64,000 bases of DNA from Xiphydria camelus (taxonomy: Eukaryota; Arthropoda; Insecta; Hymenoptera; Xiphydriidae), in assembly GCA_963678675.1 (NCBI GenBank), contig OY783194.1, forward strand, positions 17,041,370 through 17,105,369, in the 5' to 3' direction. The notes beneath the pieces were generated by a model that did not search any database, was not told where the DNA came from, and was given only the letters and a program-made list of their open reading frames with translations. Both the position numbers and the translations under genes were made by a program. The number at the start of each line of letters is the position of its first letter. Position 1 is the stretch's first letter. Positions 54,193-64,000 of this stretch are shown here, one piece after another.

Positions 54193-55079
54193 ATGGTCAT
54201 AAGGAGAGGCGACCCTGCCGGCCTCAACAGGCCAAACGTCTCGCAACCAGCTCCGACTGGCAACACCCAGGAGCAACAGCCCACGAACATTCCGCCATGG
54301 GACGGGCCAGTCAACGAGCTGGCCCCCGCCGTCCATCGTGGGACGGTTCATGTACACCGTTCTGGACAGAAAAGGCCCACCTGTGGTGCTGCCAGCTTGA
54401 AGCCCAGTTCGCTATCGCCGGCATCACGCAGGACACAACCAAATTCGGCTACGTCGTCTCCCACTTAGACAGCCGACAGATGCATGAGATTGAAGACGTC
54501 ATATGCAATCCTCCGGCGGAAGGCAAATACCAAAGGATCAAGGAGGAGTTGATCAAGCGATTGTCAGACTCCAGTAGCCTCCGAGTCCGCAAGCTCGTGG
54601 AGAGCGAGGAACTCGGCGACCGAACTCCGTCGCAGTTTCTACGACGCTTGAAGAGTCTGGCAGGAACGAACGTCCCCGAAGAACTCCTCCGCACACTGTA
54701 GATGAACCGCCTGCCCGATGCCACACAGCGCGTGCTCGCCGCCTCGATGGGACAACCAATGGACGTCATGGCGGAAATCTCAGACCAGGTGCACGAGATC
54801 GGCCCACCGAAGGGGCAGATTGCAGCAGTTTCGGCAAACAACGAAATAGCCGCACTGCAAACTGCGATGCAGCAGCTGCGCATGGAAATTCAGGCGATCT
54901 CGAATAGAGACAGCCTGCAGCAATCCGGAGGTCGTCCTCGTGTCAGAAACAGGAGCAGAAGCAGAAGCAGGAGCCGAACTCGCGATAACGACGACGAGTC
55001 GAACTGTTGGTATCACAGGCAGCACGGGGCCAGAGCAAAGAAGTGTCGCGCGCCCTGCAATTTCAAGGCGGGAAACTAA
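54193..55079 (+). pseudogene. gag of the CsRn1-like element
   Basis: The capsid part shows 'FWTEKAHLWCCQLEAQFAIA', 'TKFGYVVSHLDS', 'EELGDRTPSQFLRRLKSLAG' and 'LPDATQRVLAASMGQP'. A Ser/Arg-rich tract leads to 'CWYHRQHGARAKKCRAPC', the C-x3-H..C..C arrangement described for CsRn1-type Gag instead of the usual CCHC. A frameshift lies near 54340 and a stop at 54699. Confidence 0.85.
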
Positions 55080-58000
55080 TAGAATCGTCCTTGATCGCGG
55101 CCATCAACGACGGTTCCAAGCTACGCCGCATTTTCATCACGGACACAACATCAAAGGTGTGTTTTCTCATAGATACGGGAGCAGACCTGTGTATTTTTCC
55201 GCGCTCACTCGCGAAGAATCGATCGCGTAAAACCGATTATACGCTCTTCGCGGCGAACGGAGCGCCGATCGCGACTTACGGGACTGTTACTCTCGAGTTA
55301 AACTTTCGACTTCGACGCAGTTTTAAGTGGAGATTCATGGTCGCGGATGTGGATAATCCGATAATCGGCGTCGATTTTCTCGCGTTCTATGGACTTCTAG
55401 TGGATGTGCGCGATCGCCGCCTTATCGATCGAACTACGTTGCTTTCGGTGCCCGGGAAAGCCGTGACGGAAGAAGCGGTGACGATAAGGACAATCTCGGG
55501 CAGCTCCGGACTATCATCGATTGTTAAGTGAATACCCTGACTTAACCCGACCGGCGGGGATCGAACGCGAAGACATCAAACATGACGTAACACATCACAT
55601 CACGACGACGGCAGGAGCGCCCGTATTCTGCAGGCTTCGGAGACTAGCACCAGCTCGTTTGCACTCAGCAAAAGCCGAGTTCGATATCATGCTTCAGCAG
55701 GGGACTATCCGACCGTCCAGCAGCCTCTGGGCGTCTGCCTTACATCTTGTCGCGAAAAAGACCGGCGAATGGAGACCGTGCGGGGATTATCGCGCTCTCA
55801 ACGCGCGAGCCGTACCAGATCGGTATCCAGTCCCGCATATAGAGGTTTTTGTGCAGTCCCTTTACGGAAGAACGGTCTTCTCCACCATCGACCTGGTCCG
55901 GGCGTGTTATCAAATTCCCGTCGCAGCGGAAGACGTGGCGAAAACGGCGATACCACGCCGTTCGGACTTTTCGAGTTCCCTAGAATACCGTTTGGACTTC
56001 GGAATGCCGCGTAAACGTTCCAACGATTTATCGATCACGTTCTGCGGGGATTAGACTTTTGCTACGCCAACATAGATGATGTCCTGGTAGCGTCAAGGGA
56101 CAACGAGGAACATCTTCGTCATCTGCGGACACTCTTCGAGCGATTCAAGGAGTACGGCCTCGTCATCAACTCGGCGAAGTGCGTTTTCGGCGCACAAAAG
56201 GTGCGATTTCTCAGATACGAAGTCGATGGCCGTGGTACGACACCCCTGGAGGCGTGAGTTCAGGACATCACGAACTTTCCGAAACCAGAGACGGTTCGCC
56301 AACTGCGCAGGTTCCTGGTTATGGTAAACTTCTACCGTCGTTTCATACCTAGGGCCGCCGAACTGCTGCAACCTCTCCACGACTTTCTCAAAGGTGAGAG
56401 AGTCAAAGGCGACTCCCCAATCATCTGGAATCCGAGCACGGAGGCCGCTTTCGAGGAGACGAAAGCGGTCTACGGCAGCCGTTAGCGTTCTTCACGAAGG
56501 CCTTGTCTGCGGCGCAACGAAACTACAGTGCCTACGACCGCGAGTTATTGGCAGTCTACACGGCTGTCAAGCGTTTTTATCACCATCTAGAAGGCCATCA
56601 ATTCACAATATTTACTGACCATAAACCGTTGACGTTCGCGTTCTAGTAAAAACCTGAGAAATGTTCGCACAGACAATTCCGATACCTGGACTTCATCGGC
56701 CAATTCTCTTCAGATGTCCGCCACATCGCAGGAATCGACAATGCCACCGCAGATGCCCTTTCATGGATAGAAGCGGTATCGAGGGCCGTCGACTGCCGAG
56801 AGATCGCGTTGGCTCAGGAGGACGACCCGGAGCTGCACGAACTTCTACAGGGGAACACGAGCAGCCTTATACTTCGCAAAATATACATTCCCGACGTTAA
56901 CGCGAATATTTTCTGCGAAGTAGGCTCAGATTCAGCACGACCGTACGTTCCCGCGAGTCTATGACGCGAGACTTGTTTAACTCTCTGCACGGACTCTCGC
57001 ATCCAGGGATCCGAGCCACGCAGAAGTTAATTACCGAGCGGTACGTTTGACCTTCCGTGAACAAGGACTGCAGAGTTTGGGCACGGCAATGCATTCCGTG
57101 TCAAAGGGCGAAGATAACGCGACACGTGACAACACCAATAAAGGAGTTCAGACCAGTAGGTCAACAATTCGAACACATCCATCTCGACATCGTGGGTCCG
57201 CTACCACCGTCCCAAGGATCTCGATACTGCTTAACCTGCGTGGATCATTTCACACGCTGACCCGAGGCGGTACCACTCCCAAACATCGAAGCAGAAGCGG
57301 TGGCATGCGCTTTCATGGACGTATGGATAGCGCGCTTTGGGGTACAATTAAAGGTAACTACGGACCAATGGAGGCAATTCGAGTCCACCCTTTTCAAAGA
57401 GCTCCTACGGCTGACGGGTACCGATCGTATGCGGACAACGGCATATCATCCAGCCGCGAATGGCATGGTCGAGAGATTCCATCGCCAACTCAAGGCTGCC
57501 ATTAAGTGCCACGAAACGGAACGATGGACGGAAATTCTATCGATCATCCTGCTTGGGATTCGCACCGCCATCAAAGACGATCTCGGAGCATCGGTAGCAG
57601 AGATGGTCTACGGCTCAACAATCCGGCTACCCGGCGAATTTTTCAATACAAGCAAGAGGAAACCGGAGAAGCCGAGTTTGTCGCTCGACTACGGCGACAC
57701 ATCCACGAGCTGAAACCAATCCCAGCGGCACGGCATGGAATCAAAAAGCCTTTCGTCTTTAAGGATTTAGCGACATCTCCGTACGTATTCTTATGGCACG
57801 ATGCTGCTAGAGGACCACTTCAGCCACCATACGACGGGCCATTTCCGGTCCGGAAACGGTCCAACGACAACTACGTCATATTCATCAACGGTCGAGAAGC
57901 TAGGGTGAATATCGAGCGATTAAAACCGGCATACGTGTTGACGAATGACAACTTTGAGCAACCAGTCGCCGTCAGGACGCCGGACCCTCAGCCAAGCAGC

Positions 58001-58127
58001 TCGCAATGCAGTAGGACGAAACCGGGGGACCGCAACACGAGGATCACCAGGACAACCCTACACGACCCGATCCGGCAGGCGCGTACGCTTCGTGGAGAAG
58101 CTACAGGCCGGACTGGTAGGGGGGTGC
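55007..58127 (+). pseudogene. pol of the CsRn1-like element (PR, RT, RNase H, IN)
   Basis: Protease: 'FLIDTGADLCIFP' near 55160-55200 and 'IIGVDFLAFYG'. RT: '[16 protein letters not shown]', '[16 protein letters not shown]', 'IPFGLRNAA' and the catalytic 'ANIDDVLVAS' near 56064-56093. RNase H is recognisable only in part around 56520-56660. Integrase: 'CIPCQRAK', 'HIHLDIVGPLP' (first Asp, near 57180), 'TTDQWRQFES' (second Asp) and 'YHPAANGMVERFHR' (Glu, near 57465). A tail follows to about 58120. Frame breaks near 55960, 56255, 56485, 57050 and 57260 and further stops disable it. Confidence 0.85.
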
Positions 58128-58761
58128 TGTGGCGGCTGAGTCACGCCCACCTGCACCGATTCCGGCTACCTGACCAGTGCGTTAGAGGTAACGGCCGGAC
58201 AGGGATTAACCGGGACGTTAATCCTCGATGACGCATCGATTCCGGCTACCTGACCAGCGCATCAGGTGTAATGGCCGGACAGGGATTAACCGAAACGTTA
58301 ATCCCCGATGTCGCACCGATTCTGGTCACCTGACCAGCGCGTCAGGGGTAGCGGCCGGATAGGGATTAACCAGGACGTTAATCCCCATTGACGCACAGAC
58401 GACCGTACCGGCTAACGATGCTCACTTGTAGCACACGAGGAGTGCTTCGACTGGTTCGGCGCAAGGGAACGAGCACCGTATAAGAAGGCGTCCCGACGAG
58501 CTCATCGAGGAGTCATCGACGATTCATCAGCGAGTCTTCATCGACCATCGAGCGTACATCGTCCTCGCATCGCCTGCCTAGCGACGTCGAGTCGACTAGG
58601 GCAGAGACCACCGACAGGACGCTCACAGTTCATAGTTCGCATTTCGCATTAGACTTTAGAGAGTTGTAGAGGAGTCGAATAAAGAATGAGTCTTTCTTCG
58701 AACCTTGTGTTTCTTCTCTCCACATTTCTCCAGCGTGTGGGATCCCTAAGCGATCCCCACA
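58128..58761 (+). repeat. 3' LTR of the CsRn1-like element
   Basis: Starts TGTGGCGGCTGAG after a purine-rich tract (GGTAGGGGGG) and ends GATCCCCACA. Contains a three-unit, 80-bp tandem repeat (58150-58400), a TATA-like GTATAAGAAGG near 58480 and a polyadenylation signal AATAAAG near 58679. Confidence 0.75.
58150..58400 (+). repeat. 80-bp tandem repeat in the 3' LTR
   Basis: Three units beginning near 58161, 58241 and 58321, each with CACCTGACCAG or TACCTGACCAG, GGCCGGA(C/T)AGGGATTAACC and ACGTTAATCC. Confidence 0.9.
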
Positions 58762-59022
58762 CATCAAAATAGTGATTGTAAAAGGTAAGCACTTAACCTA
58801 TCAGTTTTCATGATATCTACTCGCGGTTTGCCACTTTTAATCACTTATTTCTTCGTTGCACTTATAAAAATAATGCTTATAGTAAATGTAAATATATTAA
58901 ATTAAACTATTTACATTAAAATTATGTTTAAATAGTTTGTAAAATTGTAAAATATGTCCAACACTTGCGAAAGTGCTGCGATTTGTAACCTGCAGACACT
59001 GGCGGATCATATGAATTCATAA

Positions 59023-59790
59023 TTGTTTGATCATTTTATAGAGATGGTCATGTGTTGGGACCCTGATTGCAAGCATTACAGTGAAAAACGAACTTGTAAG
59101 TTCTTCAAATTTCCGAAAGGTATTAAAGAGGAAATGAGAAAAACTTGTAAAGTGCGTATGGAACATCACGAACACATTTATGACATTATTTTTACAATGT
59201 GTGCTTCTTAATATAGACGTGACATACAACTTGGACCAAGTGCATATATATGTTCATGTCATTTCCCCGAAGGAGGTTGAAAAAATTTGCCTACGCTTTT
59301 TGAGCACAACATAAAAAGCGTTTTACTTTTTCATCTCCAGAAAAGAGCTTCAAAAGTTGCTGCAGCTACTGTGACATCGGAAATAGTTGAAGAGGAGACG
59401 CAGGTTCAAGAAAGGTGTGTTTTCAGTATCGTAGGTACAATATTTGATGTGATTGAATGTTTCCCTGAAAGAAGCCAGCTCATAATAGAGATACGTGGGC
59501 AGTATTTCAGTAGGTACTGTTTTCTTTGTATCCTACAGCGAAGTCTTGAAATCACAGCCATCGATGCCGAGCGATACTCGCGGGTCACCTACGATTGCAT
59601 CAGTGACTAATGGAATCAGAAAATTATTTTCTACGGCAACAGCTCGACGAACAACGAGCCATGGCCAATGGTGTTCCATTTTCGTACAAATTGAAAATAA
59701 TGACAGTTTGTGCAAGCTGTACACAGGGCTTCCCAAGGCAAAAATATTCGTATCTGTGTACAGTCTCTTGTCAAACATACCCAGATAGCA
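59023..59790 (+). pseudogene. THAP plus HTH transposase fragment (ISL2EU/IS5-like)
   Basis: A nearly complete THAP domain: 'MCWDPDCKHYSEKRTCKFF', then 'PSAYICSCHF' (C-x2-H pair) near 59250, and 'LPTLFEHN'. A coiled stretch ('ENYFLRQQLDEQ') precedes 'FVQIENNDSLCKLYTGLPKA', the helix-turn-helix start typical of DDE_Tnp_4 transposases. The catalytic domain is missing. Stops at 59210 and 59280 and frame changes near 59330, 59430 and 59690 show decay. Transposases combining THAP with this HTH occur in PIF/ISL2EU-like families. Confidence 0.7.
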
Positions 59791-60239
59791 AAATGAGAAC
59801 ACATTGGTGCAAATTGAACTCACACCGTCAGTAACGCGTGCGCTGCAATTTAAGGATAAAATGCGTCGTCATTGGCATCTGCTTTTGTCCTCACGCCGCA
59901 AGGAAAACCGTAACGTAGTAGTTGACGGCAACAGGGTATCACGGCGTGAGGAATGCATAATTTCGATGTTGGTGGTAGGTTGAAGGCAAACGGATAGCAA
60001 CATATAAGGTAGAACGTCATGCTGTCCGATTGCCTTAAAAATGATTTATTTTACGTAATTCTTACAGTAAAAATAATATATTTTTTATATTTATTATTAC
60101 TGTAAAGTTTTACAACAGATAGTATCCACAGTGAAAGCTCACTAATTCTAAGCTCATACGTACATAGCATAACTAGACAAAGACGTCGAAAATAATATGA
60201 TGCTCATATGGAAAATGAAGAAAATAAAGCAATGTTAAA
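59791..60239. other. No gene seen
   Basis: Non-coding, AT-rich after 60040. A weak inverted repeat (CCTCACGCCG / CGGCGTGAGG) lies at about 59891 and 59941. Confidence 0.5.
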
Positions 60240-60690
60240 TTATTCATCGTTGACTCGACGATTGCCTCTGAAATGAAGTCTACAAGTTTGTTGATTATGA
60301 TTTCCATTGTTTTTTCTTTTTTCTGCATTACGATGTCGTTGCTTTGCTATACGTAGTGCCTCTTGCACATAAAGTTTGAATTCCTCATCAGTAGGAGGTT
60401 CAAAATAGGAATTTTCCGATAATGTTTCTGAAATAATTTTTATTGCAATTACACGGCTTACTTCTATATCAAGGAAAACGATACTTCTGCTTAAGCACAT
60501 TACGATTTAGTGTATTTCTTCAAATTGTATAGAAATATAATTCTCACCAAACAAAGCATCCGCCAATATTTTATCGTTGAATGAAATTGACGGTGGGTCA
60601 GGATTTTGTTCGTCCTTTCCAAACCAAGTAAAGCAACTGCTTACTTCGTCAGTCATAAGCTTCATACTGTAACGTTGCAAATCGAGCACG
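60240..60690 (-). pseudogene. DUF4806-like protein, C-terminal part
   Basis: Minus frames 'SMKLMTDEVSSCFTWFGKDE' (60690-60507) and 'EEFKLYVQEALRIAKQRHRN' (about 60440-60330) resemble the second half of the DUF4806 domain seen in many uncharacterised insect proteins: a conserved Thr/Trp patch, then a helix ending near 'AKQR'. A frame break or intron lies near 60500. The first half of the domain is at 63598-63880 and joins in phase when the intervening insertions are removed. Could be a host gene or a domesticated repeat. Confidence 0.55.
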
Positions 60691-61019
60691 TTACAATGTG
60701 ACGCAGTCCCTCACGTCGCACCGCCGGTCCCGCCATCCCCAGAGCATTATTTAGAGCGTTAAGAATTAGTTTTGTTAGAACCGACTACCGTATCTAGATC
60801 TGTTAGACTAAAATAGAGCTACAAGGATGCTGGAGCTGGAGGACAAGGGGCTGCAACGAGCGCCAGATGCCGTGCGGCAAGATGCCTGCGACTTCCCTGC
60901 CAGGTGCAGGACTGGGACTTGCAGACGAGTAGCGTACCCGGCGAGGAACGTAACTTGTGTAGACAGGCACCCCGTTTCTTCGGCACGGATGGACCACTTG
61001 GGAGTTAGCGTCGCATCGA

Positions 61020-61160
61020 GATTCTCCGCGTGATCCCACAGGGGAATATTCTGGAAGAATCTTCGAAGGCTAACTCCGTATCGGAATCCTCCGCGTGATC
61101 CCGCAGGGGAATGTTCCGGAGGAATTCATGAAGCAGTCTTCCGTGAGGGGATAGTTCCGG
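61020..61160 (+). repeat. Short tandem repeat, two to three units
   Basis: CTCCGCGTGATCCC(A/G)CAGG then GGAAT(A/G)TTC(T/C)GGA occurs at about 61023 and 61088, with a weaker third unit near 61140. Confidence 0.75.
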
Positions 61161-61954
61161 AGCAACGAAGAAATCCAGCGAGCTGCGCACGCATCCGAAA
61201 CAACAAGGAAGGCGATATTGTCTTCGATTGGCGATCTACGGAGCGGGCGCGCAGCGGTAATAGCAGCGTCACGCATGCAAATCAGCGGGGGAAATCGATC
61301 ACCAATTAGATCGCGTAAAGGACTCCTAGAGTGGGGAAGGGCCTTCTCTCCGCCTAACGAGCCGCAGCGATCCCTGGACTCTTCCTCTTTCGTGCGGACC
61401 AGCGGTGTGACCAGACGTCAACTGCCCAGTAGTCAACTGCGGAATTTTTCCGGTAAACCGGTTCCTTATTAGCGACACGTGGCCGTGAATAGTAATTCTT
61501 TTCGTCCCTTTTCGTATCGTATTGCCCTTGAAAGGCCTACCGTTTATCGTGTATCGCGTGGAAGTGTAGCGGACCCGTGTGTTAGTATCGTAGTATCTTT
61601 ATCTTTTTGTTTCGCGTATTAGTCGTCGATCGTGTGTGATCGCGTAGTGATATCGTTTAAGCTATCGTATCTGGGGATGCTTGGGAAATTCGGTAGCATC
61701 TGGCAACCGAATTTCCTGAGACGAATTGAGCACGCTACCAATTTAGTAGAATATGTAACGCCGGTAGTGCGGTTACCGGCGTAGGAGAATATCTAGTGCC
61801 GATAGTACGGTGATATCTTTGTGAGGCATTCCGTGTGCTCGACTCTCGACTCTTTACTCTCTGCTGTTTAGTATCGATTCGCGATTACCGTTAGTTCTAG
61901 TGATTCTCTTTGTTCCGAGTGCGTGCGGTATTCTCTTCGCGGTCGAACCCCGCG

Positions 61955-62310
61955 ATCGCGATCGGTGTGAATTCGGTTATTATCTGCTGTCTTCGGGCGT
62001 ATCTCCGCGATCGGTGTGAATTCGGTTATTATCTGCTGTCTTCGGGCGTATCTCCGCGATCGGTGCGAATTCGGTTATTATCTGCTGTCTTCGGTCGTAT
62101 CTCCGCGATCGGTGTGAATTCGGTTATTATCTGCTGTCTTCGTGCGTATCTCCGCGATCGGTGCGAATTCGGTTACTATCTGCTGTCTTCGTGCGTATTT
62201 CCGCATCCGGAATCGAATTCGGTTACTATCTGCTGTCTTCGTGCGTATTTCCGCGTCCGGAATCGAATTCGGTTACTATCTGCTGTCTTCGTGCGTATTT
62301 CCGTGTATTA
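61955..62310 (+). repeat. 49-bp minisatellite, seven units
   Basis: TATCTGCTGTCTTCG recurs at 61981, 62030, 62079, 62128, 62177, 62228 and 62278, so the unit is 49 bp (later 50-51). The plus strand is open through the array in successive frames because 49 is not a multiple of three. Confidence 0.95.
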
Positions 62311-62605
62311 CCTTACCTTCGGTGTTAGCTTCACGCGTGTCTCCGGTATTATCTTCGCGTGCCGTCTTCGTGTGATTACCGGATATCTGTGCTATCCGAC
62401 CATATTATATCGCATAAGTTATTCTCTCAATAAATCCTAAGTGTTATTTCTTTGATTAGAAGCCGCCTCAAATTCATTTCTTTGTCTCACGACCCCGCCC
62501 CTCTCCTTCGCCGATACGGGGCTGAGCTAGCGGAGTTCCGTTTCCGGTTCACGTGATCTGACTGTGCCTCGCCTATCGCGAATATCTTTGGTGTCTCGGG
62601 ACACC

Positions 62606-62616
62606 TGGCGCCCAAC
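62606..62616 (+). promoter_or_regulatory. Primer binding site for tRNA-Lys
   Basis: TGGCGCCCAAC is complementary to the 3' end of tRNA-Lys (…GTTGGGCGCCA). It follows GGGACACC, the presumed LTR end. Confidence 0.6.
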
Positions 62617-62710
62617 ATATCTTTATCTGCTGTCTTACCCGAGCTGGGCCAGTTAGAGAGCGTGCCGAAGTGAGCGACTACCCGGTAGCGCCTTGTAGCG
62701 TCGTTACAAT

Positions 62711-63592
62711 ACATACAGGGTGACATTTTGAAAACTTGCCACCCCAATATCTCAGAAAGTTAGAGATTCTCTAAAAAAAAATACGGTTTCGGCAGTGGAG
62801 AGGGGGGCCCAAAATGACATAATCGGAGACGCATCCCCTCCAACCCCCTTAGGGGTAGCCCCCCCAACTTTGTAATCTTAAATAGCAACCCCCCATGTGT
62901 GATACAGCGTTGGAAAGCTCTTTAAAAAATGCTTTACAACAACACCAAATTTTGGTACCTTTCGATGAGTAATTTTTGCGCAAATCGAGAAAGAAACTGC
63001 TAGAAGTAAGTTGTCAATTTATTTATTAAAGGTCAATTACGTGACAATACATTTTCGAAATGATTTCCATTGATTTTTCGGACTTTTTCAAATGTTCTTA
63101 AAATTTTGCGACATTCTTGCATGATTCTCTGTTTCAGTTGGTTAATGCTTGCTGGTTGAGTTTAAAAAACAACAGCTTTCAGATGTCCCCATAAGAAGAA
63201 ATCGCAGGGAGTAAGATCAGATAATGGAAATCACTTCGAAAATTTATTGTAACATAATTGACCTTTAATAAATAAATTGACAAAATTTACTTCTGGCAGT
63301 TTCTTTATCGATTTGCGCGAAAACTACTCATCGAACAGTACCAAAATTTGATGTTGCTGTAAAGCATTTTTAAAGAGCTTTCCAACGCTGTATCACACAT
63401 GGGGGGTTGCTATTTAAGATTACAAAGTTGGGGGGGTCTACCCCTAAGGGGGTTGGAGTGAGTGCGTCTCCGATTATGTCATTTTGATTCCCCCTCTCCA
63501 CTGGCGAAACCATATTTTTGTTTTTTAGAAAATCTCTGTAATTTTCTGAGATATTGGGGCGGCAAGTTTTCAAAATGTCACCCTCTGTATAT
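62711..63592. mobile_element. mariner-derived foldback with transposase in the loop
   Basis: Arms of about 340 bp start (TA)CAGGGTGACATTTTG at the left and match the complement at the right. The loop (63053-63249, minus strand) encodes the end of a mariner transposase: 'SDLTPCDFFLWGHLKAVVF', which holds the third catalytic Asp, then a stop and 'SINQLKQRIMQECRK'. TA-type target. The arms contain runs such as CCCCTTAGGGG. Confidence 0.85.
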
Positions 63593-63597
63593 TCAAG

Positions 63598-63880
63598 ACT
63601 TCTCGACGATTAAAACCTCCCAAGTATCGCAGATAAGAAACCTAGTAAAAATTAATGTACAGTTTTAAACAATTTTAAATCTATCTTCGTAAAAATATTG
63701 AGGCTTACAATATCATTGTACAACTGTTCAGAAGCGTTTTCGAAATTCAGTACTTCATTAACAGTACGCATTGGTAGTATGTTTGGTTTTTGCGGGTTCT
63801 TACGACATTTTATATCATTCGAGAGTTGCCTCAAATGATCCATAATATCGGTGTACATTTCTTCCTGTCAATCTTGCATT
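63598..63880 (-). pseudogene. DUF4806-like protein, N-terminal part of the domain
   Basis: From a possible acceptor (TTTTACAG near 63882) the minus frame reads 'MDHLRQLSNDIKCRKNP', 'ILPMRTVNEVLNFENASEQL' and, after a one-base frame change near 63655, 'YLRYLGGFNRREVLN', which fits the first half of DUF4806. Two nested insertions follow, and the frame resumes at 60690. Upstream exons lie beyond 63880 or outside the window. Confidence 0.55.
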
Positions 63881-64000
63881 GATCTGTAAAAGGAAAATAT
63901 ATTTCCATACTAACACATAAAAAGAATGAAAGACAATAACGCGCACCATCAGCTTAAAGGCATTGGCTATTAAATTTCAGAAGCACTTTTCAATACATAC

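Larger units (their letters stand above)
53837..58761 (+). mobile_element. CsRn1-like Ty3/gypsy retrotransposon with unlike LTRs
   Basis: A 4.9-kb element with LTR-like sequence, tRNA-Trp primer site, gag with a C-x3-H..C..C motif, pol in the order PR-RT-RNase H-IN, purine tract and LTR. CATC flanks it at 53833-53836 and 58762-58765. The 5' (274 bp) and 3' (634 bp) terminal sequences are not copies of each other, which is abnormal. pol has several stops and frame breaks, so it is inactive. Confidence 0.85.
60697..62701. mobile_element. LTR-like insertion with 8-bp flanking repeat
   Basis: Begins TGTGACGCAG and is flanked by CGTTACAA (60689-60696 and 62702-62709). GC-rich, with tandem repeats, a polyadenylation signal (CAATAAATCC near 62430) and a tRNA-Lys primer site at 62606. 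This looks like the 5' LTR and leader of a gypsy-type element whose coding part is lost. An 8-bp duplication is unusual for an LTR element, so the boundary call is tentative. Confidence 0.45.

Noticed and set aside
61955..62310. CRISPR-like array
   Set aside because: Units are contiguous with no unique spacers, and the genome is eukaryotic; it is a minisatellite.
61910..62440. 176-codon plus-strand open frame
   Set aside because: It is the translation of the 49-bp minisatellite in rotating frames, followed by LTR sequence; no domain or start context.

Overview
The window looks like insect nuclear DNA, possibly hymenopteran, built almost entirely of transposable elements nested inside one another. 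This rests on AT-rich DNA, spliced coding remnants with GT..AG junctions, insect-type Ty3/gypsy elements with tRNA-Trp and tRNA-Lys primer sites, mariner and Tc1 transposases, RNase H-bearing LINEs, and THAP, BEN and SWIM domains. The species is not identifiable by eye. Only one locus, a DUF4806-like gene at the right end, could be a host gene, and it is broken by insertions. No bacterial operons, CRISPR arrays or functional rRNA or tRNA genes were found.

Layout. 1-7.4 kb: a minus-strand Ty3/gypsy element (gag, protease, RT) split by a 306-bp MITE and by a 5-kb insertion with Transib-like ends (CACACTGG; duplication CGACG). 8.9-12.6 kb: palindromic and foldback elements, plus a SWIM-type N-terminal exon facing a THAP exon. 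13.1-20.6 kb: a bounded 7.5-kb CACTA-like transposon carrying a Tnp2-type transposase gene (+) and a divergent six-exon BEN-domain gene (-), with AATACTG-type subterminal repeats. 20.6-22.2 kb: a TGACGT-rich element holding a 5S rRNA-derived segment, then a MITE. 22.2-26.6 kb: a decayed Mutator-like transposase joined to a DEDD exonuclease, interrupted by a solo LTR. 26.9-32.2 kb: a low-complexity ORF and a 5'-truncated LINE. 32.5-41.5 kb: a partly inverted gypsy gag, a mariner fragment, a tRNA-derived SINE, large foldbacks, TTAA MITEs and a Tc1 relic. 41.6-47.6 kb: a full-length LOA-like LINE with a 14-bp target duplication inside nested MITEs. 47.8-52.4 kb: two inverted copies of an element with a THAP exon at one end and a SWIM-protein exon at the other, each holding a Tc1 foldback. 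52.5-53.7 kb: a foldback with a piggyBac-like core. 53.8-58.8 kb: a CsRn1-like gypsy with unlike LTRs. 59-64 kb: a THAP/HTH transposase fragment and the DUF4806-like gene split by an LTR segment and a mariner foldback.

How the parts relate. The nesting gives a relative history, because several insertions leave clean target duplications and the interrupted reading frame resumes on the far side. The two most system-like units are the CACTA+BEN transposon, where a DNA-binding protein gene is paired with repetitive transposon ends as in the plant TnpA/TnpD arrangement, and the THAP/SWIM element, which recurs with the same facing-exon layout at three loci. The density of mixed-orientation fragments also resembles heterochromatin or a piRNA-producing locus; that is inference.
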